A stretch of 64,000 bases of DNA from Methylobacterium terrae (GTDB lineage Bacteria; Pseudomonadota; Alphaproteobacteria; Rhizobiales; Beijerinckiaceae), in contig NZ_CP029553.1 in the NCBI RefSeq assembly GCF_003173755.1, forward strand, positions 1,141,001-1,205,000, given 5' to 3'. Position 1 is the first letter of the stretch; each line of letters opens with the position of its first letter. The notes under the pieces are model-generated. The model worked only from the letters and a program-made list of their open reading frames with translations, did not search any database and had not been told where the DNA came from. The position numbers and the translations under genes are program-made. This document shows, in pieces, positions 39,990-55,131 of this stretch.

Positions 39990-40008
39990 ATCCGCCGACC
40001 GGGCGGAT
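39990..40008 (+). terminator. Possible terminator of the tRNA-Pro pair
   Basis: ATCCGCC / GGCGGAT 7-bp stem with loop GACCG directly behind the second tRNA, followed by CCTTCC rather than a T-run. The rest of the gap to 40306 holds no gene or other element I can support; it presumably contains the promoter of the MucR-type gene. Confidence 0.4.
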
Positions 40009-40306
40009 CCTTCCACACCTCATCCACAGATCGCTCGGACCGGCACTGTGCCGCCTCGGCCACGTGACCGACGACGCCCGCGACGCGGCCGGCGCGCCGT
40101 CGGCGCGAGCGCGCCGACACCGTCCGGGCGGGCCACGTACATCCAAGAGCGTAGCCTGCCTCATAAACATAAGTTAGTCTTGTCCCACCGTACTTGACTG
40201 ATGAAGAGCCGCTACGTCCACAGGCTTAACCCGCCGTCGACGCTCAGTCTGTTTGACGTTCGACCGTTGTCGTGCATTCTTTCGACAGGAAAGAAGACGG
40301 GGTGGG

Positions 40307-40801
40307 ATGATGAACGTCGAGGAGAACGGCTCTGGTGACCGCGTGGTCGATCTTTGCGCCGCCATCATCACGGCTTACGTATCGAACAACGCGGTTCCGC
40401 CGAACGAATTGCCGCCGATGATCGGCGCGATCCACTCGACCTTGACCCAGCTCATGGCGCCGCCCGCGCCCGAGCCGGCGAAACCCGAGCCGCCGATCCC
40501 GATCCGCCGGACGGTCACGCCGGACCACATCATCAGCCTCGAGGACGGCAAGCCCTACAAGACGCTCAAGCGCCACCTCGCCGGCCGGGGCCTCACGCCG
40601 GACGAGTACCGCGAGAAGTGGGGCCTGCCGCGCGACTACCCGATGGTCGCGGCGAACTACGCCTCGCAGCGCTCCGAGCTCGCCAAGAACAGCGGGCTGG
40701 GCCGGCGCCGCCTGCGCGGGGCCGAGGGCAACGGCGACGGCGCCCCGGGGATCGCGCCCGCGGCACGGCGCGGGCGGCCCAAGGGAAGCCGGACGACGTG
40801 A
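40307..40801 (+). CDS. MucR/Ros family transcriptional regulator lacking zinc ligands
   Basis: 164 residues. N-terminal oligomerisation part (VVDLCAAIITAYVSNNAVPPNELP), a Pro/Glu linker, then the Ros/MucR DNA-binding domain: TPDHIISLEDGKPYKTLKRHL, LTPDEYREKWGLPRDYPMVA and SQRSELAKNSGLG. In Ros the zinc ligands are Cys-x2-Cys-x9-His-x4-His. Here they are Ser78, Asp81, His90 and Gly/Arg94-95, so two or three are lost. Zinc-independent members of this family are known from Mesorhizobium, so the protein may still fold and bind AT-rich DNA. Starts at either of two adjacent ATGs. Basic Arg/Gly-rich tail (RRGRPKGSRTT). Confidence 0.88.
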   Translation: MMNVEENGSGDRVVDLCAAIITAYVSNNAVPPNELPPMIGAIHSTLTQLMAPPAPEPAKPEPPIPIRRTVTPDHIISLEDGKPYKTLKRHLAGRGLTPDEYREKWGLPRDYPMVAANYASQRSELAKNSGLGRRRLRGAEGNGDGAPGIAPAARRGRPKGSRTT

Positions 40802-40940
40802 GAAGCCGGACGACGTGAGAAGCAGGACGACCTGAAGAGCCGGACGCCCCGACGCCGTCCGCTCCCGCTCCGTCTCGCCTTGTCTCCGGCCCGGCCCGGG
40901 CGGTACCGTCCGCGGCGAATGCGAGACGAAAGGGACGCCG

Positions 40941-41798
40941 ATGCCGGAGCCGATCTCCCAGGTGGATTACTGGAACGGGGCCGTCGGCGAGCGCTGGACC
41001 ACCATGCAGGAGGAGCTCGACCGCGTCTTCGCGCCCCTGACCGAGGCGCTGCTCGCGGGAGCGGGCCTGCGCCCCGGCGAGCGCGTGCTCGATGTCGGCT
41101 GCGGCTGCGGCGACACCGCCCTGCGGGCGGCCGGGCAGGTCGGCGCGGGCGGTGCGGTCACGGCGGTGGACGTGTCGCGGCCGATGCTGGCCCGGGGACG
41201 CGCGCGGGCGGAGGCCCGGGCGGGATCCGGCGCCCCGGTGGCCTTCGCCCCGGTCGCCTGGATCGAGGCCGATGCCCAGACCCATCCCTTCGAGCCCGAG
41301 CACGACCTCGCCCTGTCGCGGTTCGGGGTGATGTTCTTCGATGCCTCGCTGCCGGCCTTCGCCAACATCCGGCGGGCCTTGCGGCCGGGAGGGCGCTTGG
41401 CCTTCCTGTGCTGGCGCGCCCTGCCGGAGAACCCGTGGGTGAACGTGGCGCGGGAGGCGGTGCTGAGCGTGGTGCCGGCGCCCGCGCCGTCGCCGCCGGA
41501 CAGTCCCGGGCCGTTCCGGTTCGCCGACGGCGAGGCGCTGGCCGGCCTCCTGGAGCGGGCGGGATTCGCGCGGGTCGCCGTCGCGGCGATCGACCGGGAC
41601 ATCGAGATCGGCGGCGACGCCGAGGCGGCGACGCGGTTCGCCGTCACGGTCGGGCCGGTCTCCGGCCTGCTGCGCGACCTCGACGATCCGGATCTGCGGG
41701 CGCGCGCCGTGGCGGCGGTGCGGGCGGCGATGCCCGGGGGTGGGCCGGTGCGCCTCGGCGCGGCCTGCTGGCTCGCCACCGCCCTCGTCCCCGGCTGA
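40941..41798 (+). CDS. SAM-dependent methyltransferase (class I)
   Basis: 285 residues. SAM-binding motif I VLDVGCGCGDTALRAA, motif II VTAVDVSRPML, and FANIRRALRPGGRLAFLCWR, as in the UbiE/Methyltransf_11 group. The acceptor is not deducible; the N-terminal VDYWNGAVGERWTTMQEELDRVF resembles methyltransferases acting on small metabolites. AAAGGGA precedes the ATG. Neighbouring genes give no pathway hint. Confidence 0.88.
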   Translation: MPEPISQVDYWNGAVGERWTTMQEELDRVFAPLTEALLAGAGLRPGERVLDVGCGCGDTALRAAGQVGAGGAVTAVDVSRPMLARGRARAEARAGSGAPVAFAPVAWIEADAQTHPFEPEHDLALSRFGVMFFDASLPAFANIRRALRPGGRLAFLCWRALPENPWVNVAREAVLSVVPAPAPSPPDSPGPFRFADGEALAGLLERAGFARVAVAAIDRDIEIGGDAEAATRFAVTVGPVSGLLRDLDDPDLRARAVAAVRAAMPGGGPVRLGAACWLATALVPG

Positions 41799-42060
41799 GC
41801 GCAAAGTCCCGGGCCGCGTGCATTCGGCCGCGACGCCGTCGCGCCTCAATCCTGAGCCGTCGCGCCTCAATCCTGACATGCTGGCGCCGGAGAGACCCGC
41901 GATGCTCCGGTCCCGTCCCCCTGGGGATGCGGAACCGGCCCGGCGTTGATTTCCCTGCGTGCGCCACGCATGGTCGCGGCGGCGCGGAACGCTCCCCGCC
42001 CGGCCGCGGCGCCCGCCGTCGCGCCACCCCGGGCGCCCGAAGCAAGGCTTAGGAGTTACG

Positions 42061-44100
42061 GTGAAGCGCGCGCGCCTCGACCCGGCCGGATCCCAGCAGG
42101 CGCCCCGCGGCCGGTCGGCCGATCCGGGCCGCGAGCCGCCGCTCGACCTCTCCGGCGCCGCCTCGCCGCGGGCCGACCGCCGCGACGTCAACCTGCGCTG
42201 GCTCACCGCCTGCGTGCTCACCGGCATGACCGGCGCCGCGCTGATCGGCTCGGCGATCTGGGTGTCGCTGCAGGGCGAAATCACCTTCGCGGAACTGCCG
42301 CAGGCCGTGACGGTGGCGCCCCGGCCCGTCGCCAGCGAGGGCGGCACCAACCTCGTCCGGAAGGGCGACCGGCTGGTGCGCAACCCGATGGTGGCGCTCG
42401 CCAAGCAGAGCTTCAAGGCGCCGGTGACCCTGCGGGCGGGCGAGCGCGAGATCATCAAGGTCCGGCCCTTCGTGCGGATCGCCACCGCGCTCTCGGCCAC
42501 CGCCGGGATGGCCGCGACCGACATTCCGCCCTTCGACCCGATGCGCTTCTTCACCGATCCGGGCATCGACCGCGCCCCGGAGGTGCAAGGCTCCACGGAC
42601 GCGCCGGACGCCGAGGTCTCGGTGGTCAAGCGCGACCTCGGCGACCTCGCGGTCCCGGCCGGCGCGCTCGCCCTCTCGGACGAGGACGTGGCGGCGCAGA
42701 TCGAGGAGGAGCGGCGGCTCGCCGCGGAAGCCGGCCGGCGCGCGGCCCTGCCCATCGCGCCCCAGCTGATGCTCTCGCGGACCCTGCGCAGCATGACGTC
42801 GCTGCCGGGGCTCGACGGGGGTGGGGATTTCGGCGGTTCGTCCGGCCCGTTCAAGTCGATCGAGGTCCGGGTGATGCGCGAGAACGTCACCGACCTCGCC
42901 AAGATCGAGCGCGAGCGCGACGCGCCGCTGGTCGAGGAGCGCGACGTCGCGATCAAGCGCGGCGAGACCCTCGAGGGCGTGCTCCGGGCCAATGGCGGCC
43001 TCGACGAGCAGGTCCGCCCAATTCTCGCGGCTCTCGGCACCCGGGGCCGGTCCGGCGCGGTCGGGGAGGGGCAGCAGATGCGCCTCCAGATCGGGCCCGG
43101 CCCGCGGGCCGGCGACCCGCGCCAGCTCACCCGGGTGATCCTCTACGGCGAGTCCGGCGTCGAGGCGATCGCCGCGATGAACGACCGCGGCGCCTTCGTG
43201 TCGGTGGCCCCGCCGGTGCCGGAGGGCGCCGCCCAGAAGCCGGCCCCGAAGCCGGAGGCCGACGACGACGAGGAGGGTTCGGGCGCCCGCCTCTACGCCA
43301 GCCTCTACGAGACCGCGGCGCGCCACGACCTGCCGCGCTCGACCGTCGAGGACCTGGTGCGGATCTTCGGCTACGACGTCGATTTCCAGCGCCGCGTCGC
43401 CACCGGCGACGGGATCGAGCTATTCTACACCTACGACGAGGAATCCGGCGGCTCGGCCGAGCGGCCCGACATCCTGTTCGCGGCGCTCAACCTCGGCGGC
43501 GAGGCGCGGCGGATCTACCGCTTCCAGTCGCCCGACGACGGCAGCGTCGACTACCTCGACGAGGCCGGCCGATCGCTCAAGAAGTTCCTGCTGCGCAAGC
43601 CGGTGGCCGACGGCAACATGAGCTCCGGCTTCGGCTACCGCCGTCACCCGGTGCTCGGCTACGCCAAGCTCCATACCGGCGTCGACTGGTCGATCCGCAT
43701 CGGCACCCCGATCTTCGCCGCCGGCAACGGCACGGTCATCAAGGCGGAGTGGGATTCGGGCTACGGCCGCCGGGTCGAGATCCAGCACGCCAACGGCTAC
43801 GTCACGACCTACAACCACATGTCGCGGTTCGGTCGCGGCGTCAGCGCCGGCGCCAAGGCGCGCCAGGGCCAGATCATCGGCTACGTCGGCTCGACCGGCC
43901 TCTCGACCGGCGCCCACCTGCACTACGAGGTGATCATCAACGGCCACTTCGTCGACCCGATGAAGATCCGCGTGCCCCGCGGCCGCGAGCTCGACGGGCG
44001 GCTTCTCGCCGAGTTCCGCCGCCAGCGCGACCAGATCGACGGGCTGATCCAGAAATCGGGCGCACCGACGACGCTGGCGCAGCGCGAGGCGATGCGCTGA
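42061..44100 (+). CDS. Membrane-anchored M23 (LytM) peptidase
   Basis: 679 residues from GTG 42061, preceded by TAGGAG. One transmembrane helix near residues 47-68 (WLTACVLTGMTGAALIGSAI), a long periplasmic region with a helical/coiled part, then a C-terminal M23 domain: SSGFGYRRHPVLGYAKLHTGVDW with zinc ligands His538 and Asp542, and the HLH motif at 619-621 in STGAHLHYEVIING. The active-site set looks complete, so it should be a peptidoglycan endopeptidase at the inner membrane face of the periplasm, perhaps for cell-wall growth or division. Confidence 0.92.
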   Translation: MKRARLDPAGSQQAPRGRSADPGREPPLDLSGAASPRADRRDVNLRWLTACVLTGMTGAALIGSAIWVSLQGEITFAELPQAVTVAPRPVASEGGTNLVRKGDRLVRNPMVALAKQSFKAPVTLRAGEREIIKVRPFVRIATALSATAGMAATDIPPFDPMRFFTDPGIDRAPEVQGSTDAPDAEVSVVKRDLGDLAVPAGALALSDEDVAAQIEEERRLAAEAGRRAALPIAPQLMLSRTLRSMTSLPGLDGGGDFGGSSGPFKSIEVRVMRENVTDLAKIERERDAPLVEERDVAIKRGETLEGVLRANGGLDEQVRPILAALGTRGRSGAVGEGQQMRLQIGPGPRAGDPRQLTRVILYGESGVEAIAAMNDRGAFVSVAPPVPEGAAQKPAPKPEADDDEEGSGARLYASLYETAARHDLPRSTVEDLVRIFGYDVDFQRRVATGDGIELFYTYDEESGGSAERPDILFAALNLGGEARRIYRFQSPDDGSVDYLDEAGRSLKKFLLRKPVADGNMSSGFGYRRHPVLGYAKLHTGVDWSIRIGTPIFAAGNGTVIKAEWDSGYGRRVEIQHANGYVTTYNHMSRFGRGVSAGAKARQGQIIGYVGSTGLSTGAHLHYEVIINGHFVDPMKIRVPRGRELDGRLLAEFRRQRDQIDGLIQKSGAPTTLAQREAMR

Positions 44101-44488
44101 CGGAAGCGGGCCCGTCGGTGGGCGTCGGCGGGATCACAGCCCGGTCCGGTGGACCATTCGGGGGTTCCGAGCGAGGTGCAGCGCGGATGGCCCTTCTTCG
44201 GAGGGGATACCCTCCGGGTCGTTCGGGGCCGCGAAAGCGCGGACCGGAATCCGGAACCGAAGCTGCGTCTTCAGGAAGCGGAATCGCCCGCCCGTTTCAC
44301 CCTCGGCCACCTGCGTGTCGTGGTTTCGGGCTTCGCGGCGCGGCCCGTGAACGACGAGGGGGAACGTGGGTCCGGCCGGCCAAATCGAGCGCGCCGAGAC
44401 ATCAGGGTCACGTCAGTGTAGATTATAATTAAAATTATATGTAACAGATCAAATCAATGTCAAATCGAGGAAATCCAACCCTCTCGTC

Positions 44489-44620
44489 CGCGACCTCATC
44501 CTGAGGTGGCAGTCGATCAGGGATCGACCGACCTCGAAGGAGGGCTCCAGGGATCGCGAGGCTTCCGGAGCCCTCCTTCGAGGCCTACGCTCCGCTGCGG
44601 CGCCGCAGGATGAGGCCGCG
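44489..44620. repeat. Nested palindromic repeat
   Basis: Outer arms CGCGACCTCATCCTG (44489-44503) and CAGGATGAGGCCGCG (44606-44620) match with one mismatch. Inside, CCTCGAAGGAGGGCTCC (44532-44548) and GGAGCCCTCCTTCGAGG (44567-44583) are a perfect 17-bp inverted pair. This can form a long cruciform or RNA hairpin. It is unrelated in sequence to the CTCTCCCC family. It lies between convergent genes; the remaining part of 44101-44653 holds a short AT-rich patch (44420-44465) and no convincing gene. Confidence 0.85.
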
Positions 44621-44653
44621 AACGGGATGGCTGGTCGATCCCCGTCGAAGAGG

Positions 44654-45661
44654 TCAATCCTTCGCCGGCTCGTCCTTGCCCGGGACCTGCGTGACGCCGC
44701 CGATCACCCGCACCGGGCGGTTGCCGTCCGGCGGGGTCTTCCAGCCGCCATCCTTCTCCGCAGGCTTGGGCACAGCGGCCTCGGCGGCCCTCGCGGGCGG
44801 GGCTTCCTTCGCCGCGGGCTCCGCCTTGGGGGCCAGGGGCGGGACGAGGGCCGCGGGGGTCTCGATCTTCTCGGGCGGCTTCGTGCGGGCGGCGGACCGG
44901 CGGGGTGCCTCGGGCTTCCCGCCCTCTGGCACGCTCTCCCGGCGCGGCGCGGCGCCGGTGCGGGCGGCCTGGCTGTCGGGGTTCAGGCCGAGCGGGTTCG
45001 GGCCGCCGGCGCGCGGGGCCGAGGGGGCCGGCGCGACGCGGGCGGCGGGGGAGGGCGCTTCGGTAGGGGGCGCCGCCGGCGGCAGCGGGCGGGCGGCGAC
45101 GCGGCGCTCCTCCGGGCGCTCGCCGACCGGCGGCAGCGGCACGCCGCGGGAGAGCGGAGCCGGCGCGTAGGCGTCGCCGTCGCGCAGGCCGCCGTCACGC
45201 AAGCCGCCATCGCGCGGGCCGCGCTCGCGAAAGATCCCGTCGCGCGGCGCCGGCGGGCGCATATCGGCCTCGGTCCAGCCGTAGCCGGGGCGGCGGCCGC
45301 CGGGAATCGTGCCGGGGGGAATCAGCGGCGCCTCCAGGCGCTCGCGGTCGAGGATGCGGCCGGTGCGGGCATCGACGACGAGCTGCACCCGGTTGCCCCA
45401 CGGGCTGTCGGCCTCGACCCGGTAGGTCTCGCCGTCGAAGCGCGGATGGCTCATGCCGGAGAAGCCGGCCCGGCCGAGGCGGAAGATCACCGCTCGCGGC
45501 GGCAGGATCGCGTCGTCCTCGTCCTCGATGACGACCCGGTAGCCCTGCGCCTGCGCGGGCCGGATCGTCGCCGCGCTGCCGAGCAGCGTGGCGGCGAGCG
45601 CGGCGAGGAACGCCGCGCCCGTCACGGACCGCGGTCCCGTCTTCGACGGCTTTGCAGTCAT
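44654..45661 (-). CDS. Secreted proline-rich protein, unknown
   Basis: 335 residues. Signal peptide ending SAATIRPAQAQ. Residues 38-100 form a compact part (YRVVIEDEDDAILPPRAVIFRL, ETYRVEADSPWGNRVQLVVDARTGRILDRERL) that resembles a single PepSY-like repeat. The rest is Pro/Ala/Arg-rich low complexity with short tandem GLRDG repeats near residue 155. No catalytic motif. Probably a periplasmic or envelope-associated protein. Confidence 0.7.
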   Translation of the reverse strand: MTAKPSKTGPRSVTGAAFLAALAATLLGSAATIRPAQAQGYRVVIEDEDDAILPPRAVIFRLGRAGFSGMSHPRFDGETYRVEADSPWGNRVQLVVDARTGRILDRERLEAPLIPPGTIPGGRRPGYGWTEADMRPPAPRDGIFRERGPRDGGLRDGGLRDGDAYAPAPLSRGVPLPPVGERPEERRVAARPLPPAAPPTEAPSPAARVAPAPSAPRAGGPNPLGLNPDSQAARTGAAPRRESVPEGGKPEAPRRSAARTKPPEKIETPAALVPPLAPKAEPAAKEAPPARAAEAAVPKPAEKDGGWKTPPDGNRPVRVIGGVTQVPGKDEPAKD

Positions 45662-45816
45662 CGTCCCGCATTCCCTTGTTTCCGGGGTCGTGCCGGGCTC
45701 TCTCGAGACCCGCATTCCCCTCGTGCTCGGACAAGGGTCTGTTAACCGCGGGATTGAGGCGGGAATGCGGGAGCGCGGCCGCAGCGGGGGTCCGCCTTTC
45801 GGCGGAAGGCACCGCG

Positions 45817-46878
45817 TCACGCCGCGCGCCGGGCGAGCCCTAGGAACTCCTCCACCTCCGCCTCGGTGGTCGAGAAGGCGGTGATCAGGCGAATCATCCG
45901 CTCGCCCTCCCGCACCATCTCTCCCGCGGGCAGGCTGCGGCTCGCCCAGTCGTAGTAGACCGCTCCGCCCCGGCGCAGCGCCTCGTCGAGGCCGGCCGGC
46001 AGGATCGGGAACAGCTCGTTGCCCCGCACCGGCCAGGCCAGGCGCAAGCCGGGAATCTCGGCGAGGCCGGCGGCGAGGCGGGCCGCCATCCGGTTGGCGT
46101 GGGCAGCGTTGGCCAGCCAGTGGTCGTCGGCGAGGTAGGCGTCGAGCTGGGCTGCGAGGAAGCGGCCCTTCGACAGGATGTGCCCGGCGCGCTTGCGGCG
46201 GAACTCCAGCGTCTCGGCGAGGTCGGAGCGGAAGACCAGGATGGCCTCGGCAGCGAGCGCCCCGTTCTTGCTCGCCCCGAAGGACAGGATGTCGATGCCG
46301 GCGCGCCAGGTCATCTCGGCGGGCGAGCAGCCGAGGGCCTGGAGCGCGTTGGCGAAGCGCGCCCCGTCCATGTGGACCGTGAGCCCGTGGGCGTGGGCGA
46401 TCCGGCTCAGGGCCGAGATCTCCTCGACCGTGTAGACCTGACCGCTCTCGGTGAGCTGCGACAGGGTGAGCGCGCGCGGCGGCATCTGCTTCACGTGGCG
46501 GGTCAGGCCGCTCAGGAACCCGTCGAGGGTGTCGGGCGCGATCTTTCCGCCGGGACCGGGCAGGCCGTGCAGCTTGGCGCCGTGGGTGTAGAATTCCGGC
46601 GCGCCGCACTCGTCCTCCATCACGTGCGCCTCCTCGTGGCAGAGGCATAGGCCGAAGGGCGGCACCATGACCGAGAGGGCGAGCGCGTTGGCCGCGGTAC
46701 CGGTGGCGACCGGGAAGACCGCGAGGTCGGGATGCTCGAACAGCGTCCGGAAGCGCGGGGTCAGCCCGAGCGTCAGCGGGTCGGCGCCGTAGGCCGGCAT
46801 CGCGCCGCCGTTGTGGCGTACGATCGCCTCCAGGACCGGAGCGCTCGCGCCCACCACGTTGTCGCTCGCGAAATTCAT
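45817..46878 (-). CDS. ltaE: Low-specificity L-threonine aldolase / beta-eliminating lyase family
   Basis: 353-residue PLP enzyme splitting threonine to glycine and acetaldehyde. Starts FASDNVVGASAPVLEAI; further signatures: CHEEAHVMEDECGAPEF, VHMDGARFANAL (PLP Asp) and LSFGASKNGALAAEAILVF (Schiff-base Lys). ATG at 46878 is preceded by GGAAGACCC. It stands alone; the upstream open frame to 47007 is not family-like. Confidence 0.9.
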   Translation of the reverse strand: MNFASDNVVGASAPVLEAIVRHNGGAMPAYGADPLTLGLTPRFRTLFEHPDLAVFPVATGTAANALALSVMVPPFGLCLCHEEAHVMEDECGAPEFYTHGAKLHGLPGPGGKIAPDTLDGFLSGLTRHVKQMPPRALTLSQLTESGQVYTVEEISALSRIAHAHGLTVHMDGARFANALQALGCSPAEMTWRAGIDILSFGASKNGALAAEAILVFRSDLAETLEFRRKRAGHILSKGRFLAAQLDAYLADDHWLANAAHANRMAARLAAGLAEIPGLRLAWPVRGNELFPILPAGLDEALRRGGAVYYDWASRSLPAGEMVREGERMIRLITAFSTTEAEVEEFLGLARRAA

Positions 46879-47603
46879 GGGTCTTCCGGGCTCCTCGATC
46901 CTGCGGACCGGCATCATGCCGGCCGGGACCGGGCGGGACGAGACGCCGCCGCTCATGCCGGCCATGTCCTGTCCGGCATGCCTTGCCGGTCGCGCCTCGT
47001 CGATCATGTCGGTCCCGTCACGGGGGAAAGATGCGCAGCTCCATCCGAATTCGGCATTTCGTTGCGGCTCCCCGGCGCGAAACGCAAGAAAAGCACAAGC
47101 CCGGACGGAATGGCCTCTTGCTGGACCGATTGAAATCTGGCAGGTTCCGCGAGTTAGGACAGTACCGCTGTCCCATTTTCCCGGCCGGGCCCCGTGCCCC
47201 CGGGTCGCAAGGGCGCTGGCTTGTGGCTTGCACGACGGCCAAACGAGATACCAAACGCGCCGCCATTCGGGCGGTGCGGGCGCACGCGGCCTGAAACCAG
47301 GCCTGCCGGGCGCTCGCGAGGTGCGGGCGCTCCCTTCGCGAGACGCGACCGACCCTCCCGCGGCTGAAGAACGATAAGGCGGTGGCCGTGCCCTCGGCCG
47401 AGCCGCCCGCGGCGCCGCTCGCGGCTGTCCGCACCACTTCGCCCGCCCGTGACGGCGGGATAGCCTGCCGCTGAGGCAGGTTCGCCTGCCCGAGAGGCAG
47501 GCCGCCCTATTCGCGGCCGGTTCGCCCGGCCCTTGTCGACCATCACCGAGCGCCCGCGCCCGCGCGCCTCGATACGAAGAACCGGACCTTGGGAGACCAG
47601 ACC
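46879..47603. other. 725-bp intergenic region upstream of gltB
   Basis: Divergent gap between ltaE and gltB. Open frames here are Arg/Ala-rich with no recognisable fold. It should carry both promoters and a leader containing two tandem hairpins (47464-47501). A palindrome GGACAG-TACCG-CTGTCC lies near 47157-47173. Confidence 0.5.
47464..47501 (+). promoter_or_regulatory. Two tandem identical-arm hairpins in gltB leader
   Basis: CCTGCC-GCTGA-GGCAGG (47464-47480) and CCTGCC-CGAGA-GGCAGG (47485-47501), spaced 21 bp, about 100 bp before the gltB ATG. Either arm can also pair with the neighbour's arm, permitting alternative folds. Confidence 0.55.
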
Positions 47604-52295
<4,692 letters not shown>

Positions 52296-52308
52296 CGCAG
52301 ACCTGAAC

Positions 52309-52609
52309 CCTCCCCCCTCTGCGGGGGAGGGTTGTCCGGGGAAGGAGAAGGCTCAGCTTTCCCCTCTCCCCGCGGGCGGGGAGAGGGCTACGGACCCCTT
52401 GGCGGGTCCGTAGCAAGCGGAGGCGCAGCCGGAGCGAGGGTGAGGGGGTGTCGACGGATGAGGCTCCTCCGGAAAAACCCCCTCACCCTCGCCCTGTGGG
52501 CTCGCTGCTGACCCGGCAAGGGGTCAGCAGCCCTCTCCCCGCCCGCGGGGAGAGGAGAGAACCCGCGGCATTTCTTTTCTCCGGACAGCCCTGCGCAGAG
52601 GGGGGTAGC
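52309..52609. repeat. Composite inverted-repeat element (long variant 2)
   Basis: About 300 bp with the same design as 36095-36375: CCCCCCTCTGCG at one end and its complement at the other, GTCCGGGGAA, hairpin CCCTCTCCCCGC-GG-GCGGGGAGAGGG, a second hairpin CTACGGACCC..GGGTCCGTAG, then GCGAGGGTGAGGGGG, a centre of about 30 bp, and the mirror image with hairpin GCTGCTGACCC..GGGTCAGCAGC. It starts 14 bp after the gltB stop and separates gltB from the GST-like gene (52296-52647). Confidence 0.9.
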
Positions 52610-52647
52610 GCCGTGTCGACGATCGGGGATGTACAGGAGGGACCGCG

Positions 52648-53250
52648 GTGAAGGTCTACGGCGACATGATGTCGGGCAACTGCCTCAAGGTGCGGTACGT
52701 CGCCGATCACCTCGGGCTCGCCTATACCTGGATGCCGGTCGACATCATGCAGGGCGAGAGCCGCACGCCCGAGTATCTGGCCCGCTTTCCTGTGGGCCAA
52801 GTCCCGGGCGTGGTGTTCGACGATGGGCGGACGCTCGCCCAATCGAACGCGATCATCCGCTACCTCGCCCGCGGCTCAGCCCTGCTGCCGGACGATCCCT
52901 GGACACAGGCGAAGATCGACGAGTGGCTGTTCTGGGAGCAGTACAGCCACGAGCCGACCATCGCGGTCTGCCGCTTTCACATGCGCTACCGTGGCGAACC
53001 GGCCGAGACCCGCGACCCGAAGCGGGTATCCGGGGGCGAGGCCGCCCTCGACCTCATGGAGCGACACTTGACCGCCGCTCGGTGGTTCGTCGGCACTGCG
53101 GTCAGCATCGCGGATGTCGCATTGTTCGCCTATACGCAATTCGCCGACGAGGGCGGATTCGATCTGACATCCCGGCCCGCCATCCGGGCCTGGCTCACCC
53201 GCTGCGGGGACGCGCTCCCCACATCCGCCACCGTCGCCGGGGTCGCTTAA
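52648..53250 (+). CDS. Glutathione S-transferase family protein
   Basis: 200 residues from GTG 52648 (AGGAGGGA upstream). Thioredoxin-like N-terminal half: KVYGDMMSGNCLKVRYVADHLGL, with the cis-Pro segment GQVPGVVFDDG and LAQSNAIIRYLARGS (glutathione gamma-Glu site). Helical C-terminal half with WFVGTAVSIADVALFAYTQFA. Catalytic residue is probably Ser or Cys in MSGNC. Sits between gltB and gltD, but functional linkage is doubtful. Confidence 0.88.
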   Translation: MKVYGDMMSGNCLKVRYVADHLGLAYTWMPVDIMQGESRTPEYLARFPVGQVPGVVFDDGRTLAQSNAIIRYLARGSALLPDDPWTQAKIDEWLFWEQYSHEPTIAVCRFHMRYRGEPAETRDPKRVSGGEAALDLMERHLTAARWFVGTAVSIADVALFAYTQFADEGGFDLTSRPAIRAWLTRCGDALPTSATVAGVA

Positions 53251-53295
53251 GACCCGCCGCCGGCCCGATCACTTCACGAACTGAGCACTTCACCG

Positions 53296-54723
<1,428 letters not shown>

Positions 54724-54860
54724 CGGAGTACGTAGGCGAGGCGATGGTCCTCGCCGGACGGGGTTGATGACGGCAACGGGATCCGCTCCGATCGGCGCGG
54801 GTCCCGTCTCGTTTCCAGGCGGCAGGCCGTTCGGGCACCGCCGTGGCAGGATCGGCACCG

Positions 54861-54935
54861 CGTCCCCCGCCCGCGGGGAGCGGGGAACCCCGCGCCTCCT
54901 CTTTCACCCGACCGCCTGACGGCGCTTGGGGTGGG
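54861..54935. repeat. Degenerate half copy of the composite repeat
   Basis: Hairpin CCCCGC-CC-GCGGGG (54865-54878) followed by AACCCCGCGCCTCCTCTTT and ACCCG, matching the outer part of the right arm at 36320-36360. No partner arm is present. Confidence 0.6.
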
Positions 54936-55116
54936 ACGCGGCGTCTGACGAAATCTCGCTCTCGATCGTCCCCGGCATCATCGACCGCGATCCAACGCAA
55001 TTCGCTGTATCTATTCTAATGAAAATTCGGCCTGTCGAGGGATTCGCTGCTTCCGAGTGCTGGCGAACATTGGGATAGGTGCGCAAAAGCAACATGACGG
55101 GCGATTGCGACCGGTC

Positions 55117-55131
55117 CTGGAATCGTTCCAG
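55117..55131. promoter_or_regulatory. Candidate iron-responsive (Irr-type) operator
   Basis: CTGGAATCGTTCCAG is a near-perfect palindrome with GAA-N3-TTC core, 82 bp before the TonB receptor start. That core resembles the alphaproteobacterial iron control element bound by Irr. In the rest of the 489-bp gap 54724-55212 I see only the half repeat and an AT-rich patch at 55008-55035. Confidence 0.45.

Noticed and set aside
44149..44421. 90-residue open frame in the gap after the M23 peptidase gene
   Set aside because: No ribosome-binding site, no family, composition unlike neighbouring genes.
47137..47152. Possible sigma-54 promoter (TGGCAG..) upstream of gltB
   Set aside because: The GG is not followed by GC at the required 10-base spacing.
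47018..47437. 139-residue minus-strand open frame upstream of gltB
   Set aside because: Arg/Ala-rich with no fold or signal; it lies in what is probably promoter region.
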